From positions 13,640 to 30,949 of the forward strand of contig DDIC01000034.1 of the NCBI GenBank assembly GCA_002338335.1: 17,310 bases of DNA, read 5' to 3'. The first letter of the stretch is position 1. The number at the start of each line of letters is the position of its first letter. This document shows positions 1 through 7,797 of this stretch, one piece after another. Position numbers and translations under genes: made by a program. The notes beneath the pieces were generated by a model. That model was not told the DNA's origin, did no database searches, and worked only from the letters and a program-made list of their open reading frames with translations. This stretch comes from Bacteroidetes bacterium UBA1860 (GTDB taxonomy: Bacteria; Bacteroidota; Rhodothermia; Balneolales; Balneolaceae).

Positions 1-184
1 GGACATTGGCAGCTTTTGCATTGTCTACAGCGAGTGCCAAACGGGCATTAGAGTCCACAGCATCGCCACCCTCTCGAGCTGCAATGGTGATTTCACGCGT
101 TAATTTTGTGAAAACTTTGGCCCGTTTTAAATCTTCTTTCGCCTTTTTATGACGAATATTTGCCCACTTGGAATGTCCTGCCAT
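1..184 (-). CDS. yebC: YebC/TACO1 family protein, N-terminal part (cut by window edge)
   Basis: The reverse strand from an ATG at 184-182 reads 61 codons without a stop up to the window edge. It begins MAGHSKWANIRHKKAKEDL and continues with a basic helical region (TKLTREITIAAREGG, residues 27-40), the hallmark N-terminal domain of the YebC/TACO1 family. Family members are about 240 residues, so roughly three quarters of the gene lies outside the window. The family is annotated as DNA-binding regulators, and some members act as translation factors that relieve stalling at proline stretches; which role applies here cannot be told. It is divergent from bshA, with 59 bases between the two start codons. 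The MAGHSKW start is the standard form of the family. Confidence 0.93.
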   Translation of the reverse strand, partial: MAGHSKWANIRHKKAKEDLKRAKVFTKLTREITIAAREGGDAVDSNARLALAVDNAKAANV

Positions 185-243
185 GGTGTTAAGTTTAGAA
201 GGAGTTTAACAAGTCAAAAAGATACACCATTCAACTGTAAATC

Positions 244-1389
244 ATGAATATCGGGATTGTTTGTTACCCCACATTTGGTGGGAGTGGCGTCGTCGCCACA
301 GAGTTAGCCAAGGGATTGGCCAAAAAAGGTCATACGGTTCACATTATCTCTTATGCTAGACCAGCTCGTCTTGAGGCGTTTGAAACACATATTGTGTATC
401 ACGAGGTAACGGTACAATCCTATCCACTTTTTGAGTACCCACCCTATGGTTTGGCTCTGGCCAACATGTTGTCCCACATCATCGAAAATGAGTCATTGGA
501 TATGCTCCATGTCCATTATGCACTCCCCCATACGACGAGTGCCTATCTCGCATGTCAAATTTTGGGAGATCGTGGAGCTGAAGTACCCATTGTGACAACC
601 CTTCATGGGACGGACATTACCCTAGTCGGACGGGATCCATCGTATAAACGGATTGTCGATTTTTCCCTGAACCAAAGTGACGGTATTACGGCGGTATCGG
701 AGTATTTGAAGGCAGAAACGATCCGTCAATTTGATATTCATCAAGATGTTGAGGTGATACCAAACTTTATCGACTTGGAGCGATTTGCTAGGGTTCCAAA
801 CCCTGTATTACGTCATGAATTAGCGCCTGAAGGGGAGCCGTTGTTGATGCATGTCTCCAACTTTCGGAAGGTGAAGCGGGTGGTTGTGCTGGTGGAAATG
901 ATGGCAAAGCTGCTTGAAAAAGGGGGAACGGCAAAACTTATTATGGTTGGCGATGGGCCGGAGCGACTCAAAGCGGAATCGTTGGCAAAAGAACTAGGCG
1001 TTTTGCGCCATATACGATTCTTAGGGAAGCAAGAGCAAGTAGAGCAACTCTTGTCGATGTCGGATGTGTTTTTGCTGCCTAGTGGTTCTGAGACCTTTGG
1101 GCTGGCAGCACTCGAAGCGATGGCATGTGGCGTTCCTGTGGTGTCTACCAATATTGGGGGGCTTCCCGAAGTGAATGTTCACGGAGAAACTGGGTATCTG
1201 GTCGAATTGGATGACGCGGAGGCGATGGCCGATTACACCCTTAAAATTCTACGTGATGACGACTTAAAGCAGCGCTTATCCACCAATGCTCGCGCTCGAG
1301 CCGAGTTGTTCGAGCAGTCCAAAGTGGTCCAGGTGTACGAGGAATTTTACCAGAAGTGCTTGGCCAAGGTGCGTAAGGAGAAAGCCTAG
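244..1389 (+). CDS. bshA: N-acetyl-alpha-D-glucosaminyl L-malate synthase BshA (bacillithiol synthesis)
   Basis: This is a 381-residue GT4-family glycosyltransferase, close to the usual BshA length of about 375-380. BshA joins GlcNAc from UDP-GlcNAc to L-malate, the first step of bacillithiol synthesis, in the cytoplasm. Visible motifs are the N-terminal glycine loop GGSGVVATELA (12-22), HVHYALPHTTSAY (89-101), HGTDITLVGRDPSY (121-134), the inter-domain VSNFRKVKR (204-212, BshA-typical), and the retaining-GT4 pair Glu283-x7-Glu291 in SETFGLAALEA. The BshA-specific stretches make this more secure than a generic GT4 call. No bshB or bshC is adjacent; in this group the pathway genes are often scattered. 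A GA-rich AGAAGGAG at about 198-205 is too far from the ATG to be its ribosome site. It ends 22 bases before the convergent sucC. Confidence 0.93.
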   Translation: MNIGIVCYPTFGGSGVVATELAKGLAKKGHTVHIISYARPARLEAFETHIVYHEVTVQSYPLFEYPPYGLALANMLSHIIENESLDMLHVHYALPHTTSAYLACQILGDRGAEVPIVTTLHGTDITLVGRDPSYKRIVDFSLNQSDGITAVSEYLKAETIRQFDIHQDVEVIPNFIDLERFARVPNPVLRHELAPEGEPLLMHVSNFRKVKRVVVLVEMMAKLLEKGGTAKLIMVGDGPERLKAESLAKELGVLRHIRFLGKQEQVEQLLSMSDVFLLPSGSETFGLAALEAMACGVPVVSTNIGGLPEVNVHGETGYLVELDDAEAMADYTLKILRDDDLKQRLSTNARARAELFEQSKVVQVYEEFYQKCLAKVRKEKA

Positions 1390-1411
1390 GCCTGCATTAA
1401 GCTGCGATAGA

Positions 1412-2620
1412 CTACGCTGCAAAAATTTTGGATACCTCTTCGGCCGCTTCCTTCAGCAACACGGCTGAGATTACGTTGAGACCGCTTCCATCAATAATCT
1501 CCTTCGCTTCTTCTGCATTGGTCCCTTGAAGGCGAACAATAATAGGAATCTGCTCCACTTTTTTCGCGATTTCAGGGTCTTTGATGGCCTCTAGTACCCC
1601 GTTGGCTACGCGATCGCAACGAACAATCCCACCAAAAATATTGATGAGGATCCCTTTGACGTTCGGGTCCTCTAGTATTATTCGAAAGCCATTTTTGACG
1701 GTTTCGACATTGGCTCCACCCCCAACATCAAGGAAGTTTGCCGGCTCGCCGCCTGATAGCTTGATGATGTCCATGGTGGCCATGGCAAGCCCTGCGCCAT
1801 TCACCATACAGCCAACATTGCCATCCAGCTTGATATAATTCAAGCCAAATTTGGAGGCTTCAAGCTCCAATGGATTTTCTTCAGATTCATCACGCAGTGC
1901 GGCTAGATCATCGTGACGATACAACGCGTTTTCGTCGAAGGTTACTTTTGCATCCAATGCGATTACTTGTTGATCCGGTGTCAAGACCAGGGGATTCACC
2001 TCTACCATGCTCGCATCTGTTTTGTCGTAGAAATCGAACAACTTCATAAAGAGCTTCACACCACTTTTGAGTGCGTCACCCTGCAGACCAAGAGCAAATG
2101 CCAAGCGACGAGCTTGACTAGGCTGTAAAGAAAGCCCTGGCTCAATCCACTCTTTGATAATTTTTTCGGGCGTCTTCTCAGCGACTTGTTCAATCTCAAC
2201 ACCGCCTTCGGTGGAGGCCATCACGACATGCTGGTTACGAGTTCTATCGAGGAGAATCGATAGGTAGAACTCTGATTCAATATCGACCCCGTCGGTGACA
2301 TAAATCGTTTTGACATCTTGTCCAGTCTCGCCTGTTTGAATAGTTACCAAAACATCGCCCAAAAGAGAGTCTGCAGCAGCCGTTGCTTCTTCGACCGACT
2401 TACAAAGAATCACACCTTTGGCCCCGCTTTTTTTAGTTTTCCCTTTACCACGTCCACCGGCGTGAATTTGTGCTTTGACGACAACAAGGCCTGATCCCCC
2501 ATCGAAGATCTCCTTGGCAATCTTGGTCGCCTCTTCTGTCGTAGTTGCGGCTTTTCCGGCTGGAACTGCAACTCCATGCTCAGCAAGGAGTGCTTTGGCT
2601 TGATATTCGTGGATATTCAT
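1412..2620 (-). CDS. sucC: Succinate-CoA ligase (ADP/GDP-forming) subunit beta
   Basis: The 402-residue protein is the beta subunit of succinyl-CoA synthetase, the TCA-cycle enzyme that makes ATP or GTP from succinyl-CoA together with the alpha subunit SucD. It opens with MNIHEYQAKALLAEHGV, the standard SucC start, followed by an ATP-grasp domain with the nucleotide loop QIHAGGRGKGK (51-61) and the metal-binding EVNPLV (207-212). The C-terminal CoA-ligase domain has NGAGLAMATMD (274-284) and NIFGGIVRCDRVA (327-339). It is slightly longer than the E. coli protein (388) because of small insertions, with no sign of damage. sucD is not adjacent; split sucC/sucD genes are known in this phylum. It is divergent from pyrR, 81 bases away, and no Shine-Dalgarno is visible before the ATG. 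Confidence 0.97.
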   Translation of the reverse strand: MNIHEYQAKALLAEHGVAVPAGKAATTTEEATKIAKEIFDGGSGLVVVKAQIHAGGRGKGKTKKSGAKGVILCKSVEEATAAADSLLGDVLVTIQTGETGQDVKTIYVTDGVDIESEFYLSILLDRTRNQHVVMASTEGGVEIEQVAEKTPEKIIKEWIEPGLSLQPSQARRLAFALGLQGDALKSGVKLFMKLFDFYDKTDASMVEVNPLVLTPDQQVIALDAKVTFDENALYRHDDLAALRDESEENPLELEASKFGLNYIKLDGNVGCMVNGAGLAMATMDIIKLSGGEPANFLDVGGGANVETVKNGFRIILEDPNVKGILINIFGGIVRCDRVANGVLEAIKDPEIAKKVEQIPIIVRLQGTNAEEAKEIIDGSGLNVISAVLLKEAAEEVSKIFAA

Positions 2621-2701
2621 AAATATTTGAGAAAAGATTGCCGTTTTGTAATGGGCGAAAGATAAAAGGTTTTAGCTGAAGATTTCGCTAAATTTCTAAG
2701 T

Positions 2702-3253
2702 ATGAGCCGCCGAATCATGACCCAGAACGCGATGAACCAAACCTATGAAAGGTTTGCCATGCAGATATTGGAAAACTACGATTCGGCACCGTACCCAGCT
2801 CTAATTGGCATGCAATCTCGCGGTGTCTTCCTAGCCAAGCGTATTCAAGCAGCTGCCAAAAAAGCGTCTGGCATGCATCTAGACTTCGGCGTCCTAGATA
2901 TCACATTTTACCGCGACGACTTCAGAACCAAGCTCAAAATGCCTGAAGTCAAAGTGACGGATATCCCATTTGATTTGTATGACAGGGACATCGTGTTGGT
3001 AGATGATGTCTTGTTTACCGGAAGAACGGTCCGCTCAGCCATGAGTGCAATTTTGGATTATGGACGCCCACGGAGCATTAAATTTTGCTGTATGGTGGAC
3101 CGTGGACACCGTGAACTGCCCATTGCACCAGACTTTGTAGGCGTTGTAGTTCCAACAAAAGAGAATGAAGAAGTACGAGTCCGAGTCCTAGAAATGGATA
3201 GCGAGGATGCCGTAGATGTTGTGGAAATGACAAGCGATGGAGGGGAGGTATGA
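2702..3253 (+). CDS. pyrR: PyrR: bifunctional pyr operon regulator / uracil phosphoribosyltransferase
   Basis: The 183-residue protein has the length and motifs of PyrR. Its PRPP-binding loop is DIVLVDDVLFTGRTVRSAM (96-114), with TFYRDD (68-73) before the flexible loop and DRGHRELPI (133-141), typical of PyrR. In Firmicutes PyrR binds pyr mRNA with UMP and causes attenuation, and also makes UMP from uracil and PRPP. The gap to the divergent sucC is only 81 bases and shows no obvious PyrR-binding hairpin or terminator, so here it may act mainly as an enzyme or regulate elsewhere. Other possible starts are Met6 and Met11, because PyrR proteins often begin near the equivalent of Met11. The pyrB start codon overlaps its stop (ATGA), which implies translational coupling. 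Confidence 0.93.
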   Translation: MSRRIMTQNAMNQTYERFAMQILENYDSAPYPALIGMQSRGVFLAKRIQAAAKKASGMHLDFGVLDITFYRDDFRTKLKMPEVKVTDIPFDLYDRDIVLVDDVLFTGRTVRSAMSAILDYGRPRSIKFCCMVDRGHRELPIAPDFVGVVVPTKENEEVRVRVLEMDSEDAVDVVEMTSDGGEV

Positions 3254-4242
3254 TTGCGGTACCAAAAGAGTATCAGTTTTCACAAAAACACCTACTTGGA
3301 TTGGCCGATTATAGCCGAGATGATATAGCCTATGTGCTAAATCAGTCAGAGCGATTTCGCGAAGTCTTGGACCGCCCGGTCCCAAAGATTCCTACACTTC
3401 GCGATAAAACGATTGTCAACCTTTTTTACGAGAACAGCACCCGAACGCGGATGTCGTTTGAGCTCGCGCAACGACGCATGGGTGCCGATGTCGTGAATTT
3501 TTCGGCCTCGGCTTCAAGCGTTTCCAAGGGTGAATCGTTGCGTGATACCATTCAGAATATTGATTCCATGAAAATGGATATGGTGGTCGTTCGTCACAAG
3601 AGCCCTGGGGTCCCACATTATCTTACTCGATGTGTGGATTCAGCCATTTTGAACGCGGGTGACGGTGCCCATGAGCACCCGACGCAGGCATTGCTTGACA
3701 TGTTTACGCTGCAACAGAAAATGGGTTCACTCGAAGGGTTAAAAGTGGCCATTATCGGGGACATAGCCCACAGCCGTGTGGTACGGTCGGATATCATCGG
3801 GCTTCAAAAAATGGGAGCAGAAGTGTTGATTTGTGGGCCATCCACTCTCATGCCACTCTACCCAGAAACCTTGGGCGCTCACGTGAGTTACCATTTGGAG
3901 GAGGCGCTGGGGTGGGCGGATGTAGCCATTGCATTGCGAATTCAAATGGAGCGTCAAGCCGACGTGCCTGGGCGAATTCCAAGTCTGGGAGAGTACCATC
4001 AGGAATATGGCATTAAGATGGAGCATCTAGACATGTTTCCAGACCTCAAAATTATGCATCCTGGGCCTATTAATCGGGGTGTAGAGCTTCAGGATGCTGT
4101 TGCAGATAGTGATCGAGCATTTATTCTGGATCAGGTCACAAACGGCGTGGCGGTCCGAATGGCTGTGCTGTATTTGCTGAGTGGGTCTTCGGAGAGTGAC
4201 GCAAGCAGTCGTGGAGTCGCGTCGGGTCAAACGTCGAAGTGA
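3250..4242 (+). CDS. pyrB: Aspartate carbamoyltransferase catalytic subunit PyrB
   Basis: The 330-residue enzyme condenses carbamoyl phosphate with L-aspartate in the first committed step of de novo pyrimidine synthesis. The carbamoyl-phosphate loop is FYENSTRTRMSFE (59-71), and the mobile loop with the active-site lysine is SVSKGESL (90-97). HEHPTQALLD (141-150), the aspartate-binding ALRIQMERQ (228-236) and HPGPINRGVEL (270-280) complete the active site. The C-terminal tail after about residue 312 is polar and serine-rich (SSESDASSRG), beyond the usual family end. No regulatory subunit gene (pyrI) follows, so the enzyme is probably of the unregulated trimer type seen in Bacillus. It overlaps pyrR by 4 bases at its start, and its TGA overlaps the GTG of the following glycosyltransferase. 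Confidence 0.97.
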   Translation: MIAVPKEYQFSQKHLLGLADYSRDDIAYVLNQSERFREVLDRPVPKIPTLRDKTIVNLFYENSTRTRMSFELAQRRMGADVVNFSASASSVSKGESLRDTIQNIDSMKMDMVVVRHKSPGVPHYLTRCVDSAILNAGDGAHEHPTQALLDMFTLQQKMGSLEGLKVAIIGDIAHSRVVRSDIIGLQKMGAEVLICGPSTLMPLYPETLGAHVSYHLEEALGWADVAIALRIQMERQADVPGRIPSLGEYHQEYGIKMEHLDMFPDLKIMHPGPINRGVELQDAVADSDRAFILDQVTNGVAVRMAVLYLLSGSSESDASSRGVASGQTSK

Positions 4243-5090
4243 GCATGGGGGAGGTGAAGGGAGGCCCGCTCGTATCGATACTTATTCCTACCCATAATCG
4301 GGTTTTCTCTCTGCAACGAGCTATCGAGTCCTGTCTAAAACAGACCTACGAGCCACTCGAAATCCTTGTGGTAGATGATGCATCCAATCCGCCGGCGCGT
4401 GAATCGGTTTCGGAAACGATTCAACATCACCCGGCTATACGATGGTATCGACAGGAAAAGAACGTTGGTGCACCTACCGCCCGCAACCGTGGGCTTCATG
4501 AATCCCGGGGGGATTACATCTGTTTTTTGGATGATGATGACGAGCTATTTCCTGAAAAGATTGCTCGGCAAGTGGAGTTTCTTGCATCTTCGGATGAGTC
4601 CATCTTTGGCGTGACGCATGACGTTGAAGACGAACGTTTTGGGGAGAGGTTGGTCATCCGAAATGCTCAGCACTATCCCTCATACACCTCATTCTTGAAA
4701 GGATTCGCGAATACTGGGACGATGGCTGTTTTATACAAAAGGAGTCTACTCTTGGATGCAGGCGGTTTTGATGAAGAGCTACCATCATCCCAAGAGTATG
4801 ATTTGCTGATTCGATTGGCAAAAAATGGGGATTTAGGTTATGTACCTCACATTCTAAGTCGACTATATGCGTCTAAGGAATCGATTAGCCTGAATCTTTC
4901 AAAGAAATATAAGGGATCAGCGATGCTCTACAGACGACATTATGGACGTTTTTATGAGGTAGGAGGGGTGAGTTTGTGGATTAAGATGACCCTCAAGTAT
5001 GGAGCGATTCTTATGCGAATTAAGCTAGGACAGCTCATAGGTGTGGAAGCATATAAATCATGGATACGCAAAGGGATGAAAGGGTCGTAA
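4239..5090 (+). CDS. Family 2 glycosyltransferase (GT-A fold)
   Basis: The 283-residue protein has a clear GT2 N-terminal domain: VSILIPTHNRVFSLQRAIES (12-31), the nucleotide-binding LVVDDAS (43-49), GAPTARNRG (77-85), and a DXD-like LDDDDEL (97-103) for metal and sugar nucleotide. There are no membrane segments, so it probably acts at the inner face of the cytoplasmic membrane. It would add a sugar from a nucleotide donor to a growing polysaccharide or lipid-linked oligosaccharide; donor and acceptor cannot be read from sequence. The GTG start at 4239 overlaps the pyrB stop as GTGA; an ATG two codons later (4245) is an equally good start. The overlap suggests co-transcription with pyrR-pyrB, although its function belongs with the polysaccharide genes that follow. 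Confidence 0.88.
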   Translation: MSMGEVKGGPLVSILIPTHNRVFSLQRAIESCLKQTYEPLEILVVDDASNPPARESVSETIQHHPAIRWYRQEKNVGAPTARNRGLHESRGDYICFLDDDDELFPEKIARQVEFLASSDESIFGVTHDVEDERFGERLVIRNAQHYPSYTSFLKGFANTGTMAVLYKRSLLLDAGGFDEELPSSQEYDLLIRLAKNGDLGYVPHILSRLYASKESISLNLSKKYKGSAMLYRRHYGRFYEVGGVSLWIKMTLKYGAILMRIKLGQLIGVEAYKSWIRKGMKGS

Positions 5091-5114
5091 AGCCTTTTCC
5101 ATTGTCCTTTATCT

Positions 5115-5129
5115 TGCTTTTCAAAAGCA
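5115..5129. terminator. Possible weak bidirectional terminator (AT-rich inverted repeat)
   Basis: In the 64-base gap between two convergent glycosyltransferase genes the sequence TGCTTTTCAAAAGCA is a perfect inverted repeat (7-base arms around one base; a 6-base stem with a 3-base loop if folded). It sits where a shared terminator would be expected. It has few GC pairs and no long T-run after either arm, so it is not a classical intrinsic terminator. Confidence 0.25.
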
Positions 5130-5154
5130 TACCCACGCTCAAGACAACTCTACT

Positions 5155-6336
5155 TCAAAGAGATTCATAAGTAGAGATCAATCTTTTTGCCATGGCGGCA
5201 AAGGAGTATTGATCCATAATCTCTTTGCGTATGGCCTCCCCATGATCTTTAGGCGATTGAAGTGCTTTTATCAGGACCTGTTGAAGGGCAGGTGCATTTT
5301 CTGGTTCTACGCACTGATTTCCCTGGAGGCCTGCGATGGTTCGATTACCTCCTACATCTGTTGCGACGATTGCGCACTGACACGCGGCTGCTTCCAAAAG
5401 TGAAACATTAAACCCCTCCGATCGGCTCGGTAACACATACAAATCTGCTGCTTGGTAATATGGGACAAGGTCTTCTCGAGCGACGGGTGGTTCCATATGG
5501 ATTTTAGAGCGTTGTTCAGGAGGTAAGACCTTTTGTGCTTGGCGCCACAGGTCATGGTGTGCTTTGCTCCCATCCCCAACCCCCACGAAATGAATGTTTG
5601 GGAATGGAGGGTCACTTTTTGGCCACAGGGCGAGAGCATTTAATAAAATATCCAGTCCTTTAACGGGATGGGGTCTTCCAACGAATAAAACATGGGATTC
5701 CGTCGGGTTCCATCCAAGCAGTTTTTTGGCCTTTTGGTTGATCTCTTCGGGTTTAAAAAGCTCTGTATCAATCGCGTTCATTACTGGTAAAACATTCAGT
5801 CGACCAAGGCCATGGGTTTTAGCCCAACCATTGACCTCACCGGCAAGGGATTCACTACTCGTCAGGATGATGTCAGCGGACGTACAAGCCTTGGCTGTCA
5901 AAGATGGATACCGAGAGGCATGAAACCAGTCGGAGCCGTGGATACTAAGCACCGTTTTATACCCATGTTTTGCAAATACGTGCAGCCCAAAGCCAGCAGG
6001 ATACAACATATGGGCATGGATCACGGTGTCAGCAGGCCCCCCAAAGGATTTTGCGGCCGCAAGGGCAGCTCGACCAAAAGCATCACCATTATGGGCTGGA
6101 AGGCCCATTTTAGGGATGGATAGGTAGAAGGGCCGTGCCAAAGAGACGTTTGTCAGTAAAGGACTATGATCTCTAGCCCAACGTCGAGATCCAGGTGCTG
6201 AATATACTCTTGGAACAACAAGTGATACATCTATGGCTGTTTCACGCACCATCATATCCACATGATCCTTGATAAAGGTCTGCGCAAATGGATCCCTTTG
6301 TGTTGGAAAGCGATGATTTAGAATAACAAGCTTCAA
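5155..6336 (-). CDS. Family 4 glycosyltransferase
   Basis: The 393-residue protein is a GT-B fold, retaining glycosyltransferase. The N-terminal domain has SIHGSDW (131-137), the usual acceptor-side motif. The C-terminal domain has FVGRPHPVKGLDILLNAL (218-235) and the donor-binding pair Glu307-x7-Glu315 in SEGFNVSLLEAAAC, followed by IVATDVGGN. It is probably cytoplasmic and membrane-associated, adding one sugar of the repeat unit; the donor is unknown. It lies 15 bases downstream of the flippase gene on the same strand, so the two form an operon read leftward. It is convergent with the GT2 gene. Length is normal for the family and no defect is visible. Confidence 0.9.
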   Translation of the reverse strand: MKLVILNHRFPTQRDPFAQTFIKDHVDMMVRETAIDVSLVVPRVYSAPGSRRWARDHSPLLTNVSLARPFYLSIPKMGLPAHNGDAFGRAALAAAKSFGGPADTVIHAHMLYPAGFGLHVFAKHGYKTVLSIHGSDWFHASRYPSLTAKACTSADIILTSSESLAGEVNGWAKTHGLGRLNVLPVMNAIDTELFKPEEINQKAKKLLGWNPTESHVLFVGRPHPVKGLDILLNALALWPKSDPPFPNIHFVGVGDGSKAHHDLWRQAQKVLPPEQRSKIHMEPPVAREDLVPYYQAADLYVLPSRSEGFNVSLLEAAACQCAIVATDVGGNRTIAGLQGNQCVEPENAPALQQVLIKALQSPKDHGEAIRKEIMDQYSFAAMAKRLISTYESL

Positions 6337-6351
6337 AGTGACGGACTCATA

Positions 6352-7653
6352 TTATGTGCTAACAACTTCCTGTTTTACTCGATTATCATAGATTCTTGTT
6401 TGAACCCAAATGAGGAAAAGCATCCCTATTTGAACAACTGCTTGAGTCATGACCATGGTTTGAATTGCCCCAATAAACCCTGCGCCTGCAAATAAACTTC
6501 CTTGAGTATACCCAAACCAAAGCGCGAGTACACGAACAAACATATCAAGGCCAGAAGCAAGGGGTTGCCACTTTGCTGCGCCGATAACCATCAAAATTCT
6601 TGAGGTTGGTAACGTGACAAATTGCAAAAACAACATCAACGCAAGCCATTGAGATAACTCGCCTGCCATAGCCCAAGGTTCACCAAAGGTCCAAACAAAC
6701 AGGGGTTGACCAAATAGTCCAATGATAGTGAATGGGATAAGGGCGCTGGCTGCAAGGCCCAACCAAAGTCTTCGAATCCACGGGCCAAGAGATAGTTGTT
6801 GTTGCACCCTTTTGGCTGCCCTTTGAGTAAATATAGCGCCTAGACTCATAGCTAGTAATGTTGCAGGGGCAGCCAAAATTCTATAAGCAAAGCTATATTG
6901 ACCGAGGAGTTCCTGACTGAACCATGCTGCGATCAAAAAGATGGGAATCTCTTTCGCCCCCATGCTTAGCAAACTTGATGGCATCACAAATAAAGGCTGC
7001 TGAATGTATTCCTTCAGCGCACTCCATTGTGACTGTATGCTAAGGTTCATGGATTGCAATGAAAACGTGTTTCCGCTTTCATGATCCAAAAGTGATGTTT
7101 TCTGGATAGAAATCGACATGACACGACCCAAAATATACCCTCCAATGAGCCCAAATGATCCAAAACCGCCCCGCCCTGCAAGAAGTTGAGTCCCAACCAA
7201 AGCTCCTGACATCGCTACTTTGGACCAGGCTTGTCTATGAATCTGCTCTGTTCGAAGGGTCCATTGCGTCCATCCTTGCATGGCCGCGTGAAGCCCTAAG
7301 GCAAGAGGTAGCCATAACCACACTTGGTTGAGTTCGTTACCAACGCTAGCGATGATGATCGTGCCCAGCACGGCCCATCCTAGCGCCATGATAAGAACAC
7401 TTCGTAGTAGTGAGGCTGCAACACCCTCCTTCTTTGGGAGTGGAATAGCTGCATCGTAACCACCTGTTATTAAAATAGACCCCACCAGTACGACCGAGGC
7501 AAATAAGCCGTAAATCGCAAATTCTTCAGGGGTGTACAACCTTGATATGAAGGGACTTGAAACGAGCACTAACAATTGAGCAACAGACGTTCCAAGAGTG
7601 AGTGAACGTACCTGCTTAAGTGCTGAGTTGGATGCCGAGAAAGAAAATGCCAT
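6352..7653 (-). CDS. Polysaccharide/O-antigen flippase, Wzx-type (MOP superfamily)
   Basis: The 433-residue protein is almost entirely hydrophobic, with about 12 predicted membrane helices by eye. The opening LTLGTSVAQLLVLVSSPFISRLYTPEEFAIYGLF pattern (a first helix, then S-R-L-Y-T-P-E-x-F/Y-x-x-Y) is characteristic of the polysaccharide biosynthesis/flippase family. Such proteins move undecaprenyl-linked repeat units across the inner membrane for Wzy-dependent polymerisation. An FGEPWAMAGE loop near residue 330 also fits the family. It is the first gene of a leftward operon with the GT4 gene and is divergent from the wzz-like gene across 144 bases. An exporter of another lipid-linked glycan cannot be excluded. 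Confidence 0.88.
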   Translation of the reverse strand: MAFSFSASNSALKQVRSLTLGTSVAQLLVLVSSPFISRLYTPEEFAIYGLFASVVLVGSILITGGYDAAIPLPKKEGVAASLLRSVLIMALGWAVLGTIIIASVGNELNQVWLWLPLALGLHAAMQGWTQWTLRTEQIHRQAWSKVAMSGALVGTQLLAGRGGFGSFGLIGGYILGRVMSISIQKTSLLDHESGNTFSLQSMNLSIQSQWSALKEYIQQPLFVMPSSLLSMGAKEIPIFLIAAWFSQELLGQYSFAYRILAAPATLLAMSLGAIFTQRAAKRVQQQLSLGPWIRRLWLGLAASALIPFTIIGLFGQPLFVWTFGEPWAMAGELSQWLALMLFLQFVTLPTSRILMVIGAAKWQPLASGLDMFVRVLALWFGYTQGSLFAGAGFIGAIQTMVMTQAVVQIGMLFLIWVQTRIYDNRVKQEVVST

Positions 7654-7797
7654 GCGTAAAGCTACGGAAGGTATAGCTAGAATATAGATGTGTCGACGTT
7701 AACCTTAAAACATAGCAAATGGACTCAAAGCCAGAGTTTCTGAAAAAAGCCATTATCTTTACAGGATTGAGCCTAACCACAAACCCATAGGCACAGT
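7654..7797. promoter_or_regulatory. Divergent promoter region between flippase and chain-length genes
   Basis: This 144-base, AT-rich gap separates two start codons pointing away from each other, so it must hold the promoters of both the wzx-GT4 and the wzz-wzy operons unless these are read from further away. AT-rich stretches (TATAGCTAGAATATAG at 7671-7686) could supply -10 elements, but I could not pair them with a convincing upstream element, nor find a strong operator palindrome. Confidence 0.4.

Noticed and set aside
198..205. AGAAGGAG as a ribosome-binding site for bshA
   Set aside because: It lies about 38 bases before the ATG at 244, and no in-frame start is nearer.
187..211. Inverted repeat TGTTAA...TTAACA between yebC and bshA
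   Set aside because: Arms of only 6 AT-rich bases with a 13-base spacer are expected by chance; no second copy or known operator supports it.
813..1151. Reverse-strand open frame of 112 codons inside bshA
   Set aside because: Lies fully within a well-supported gene, with low-complexity serine-rich translation and no recognisable motif; a shadow frame.
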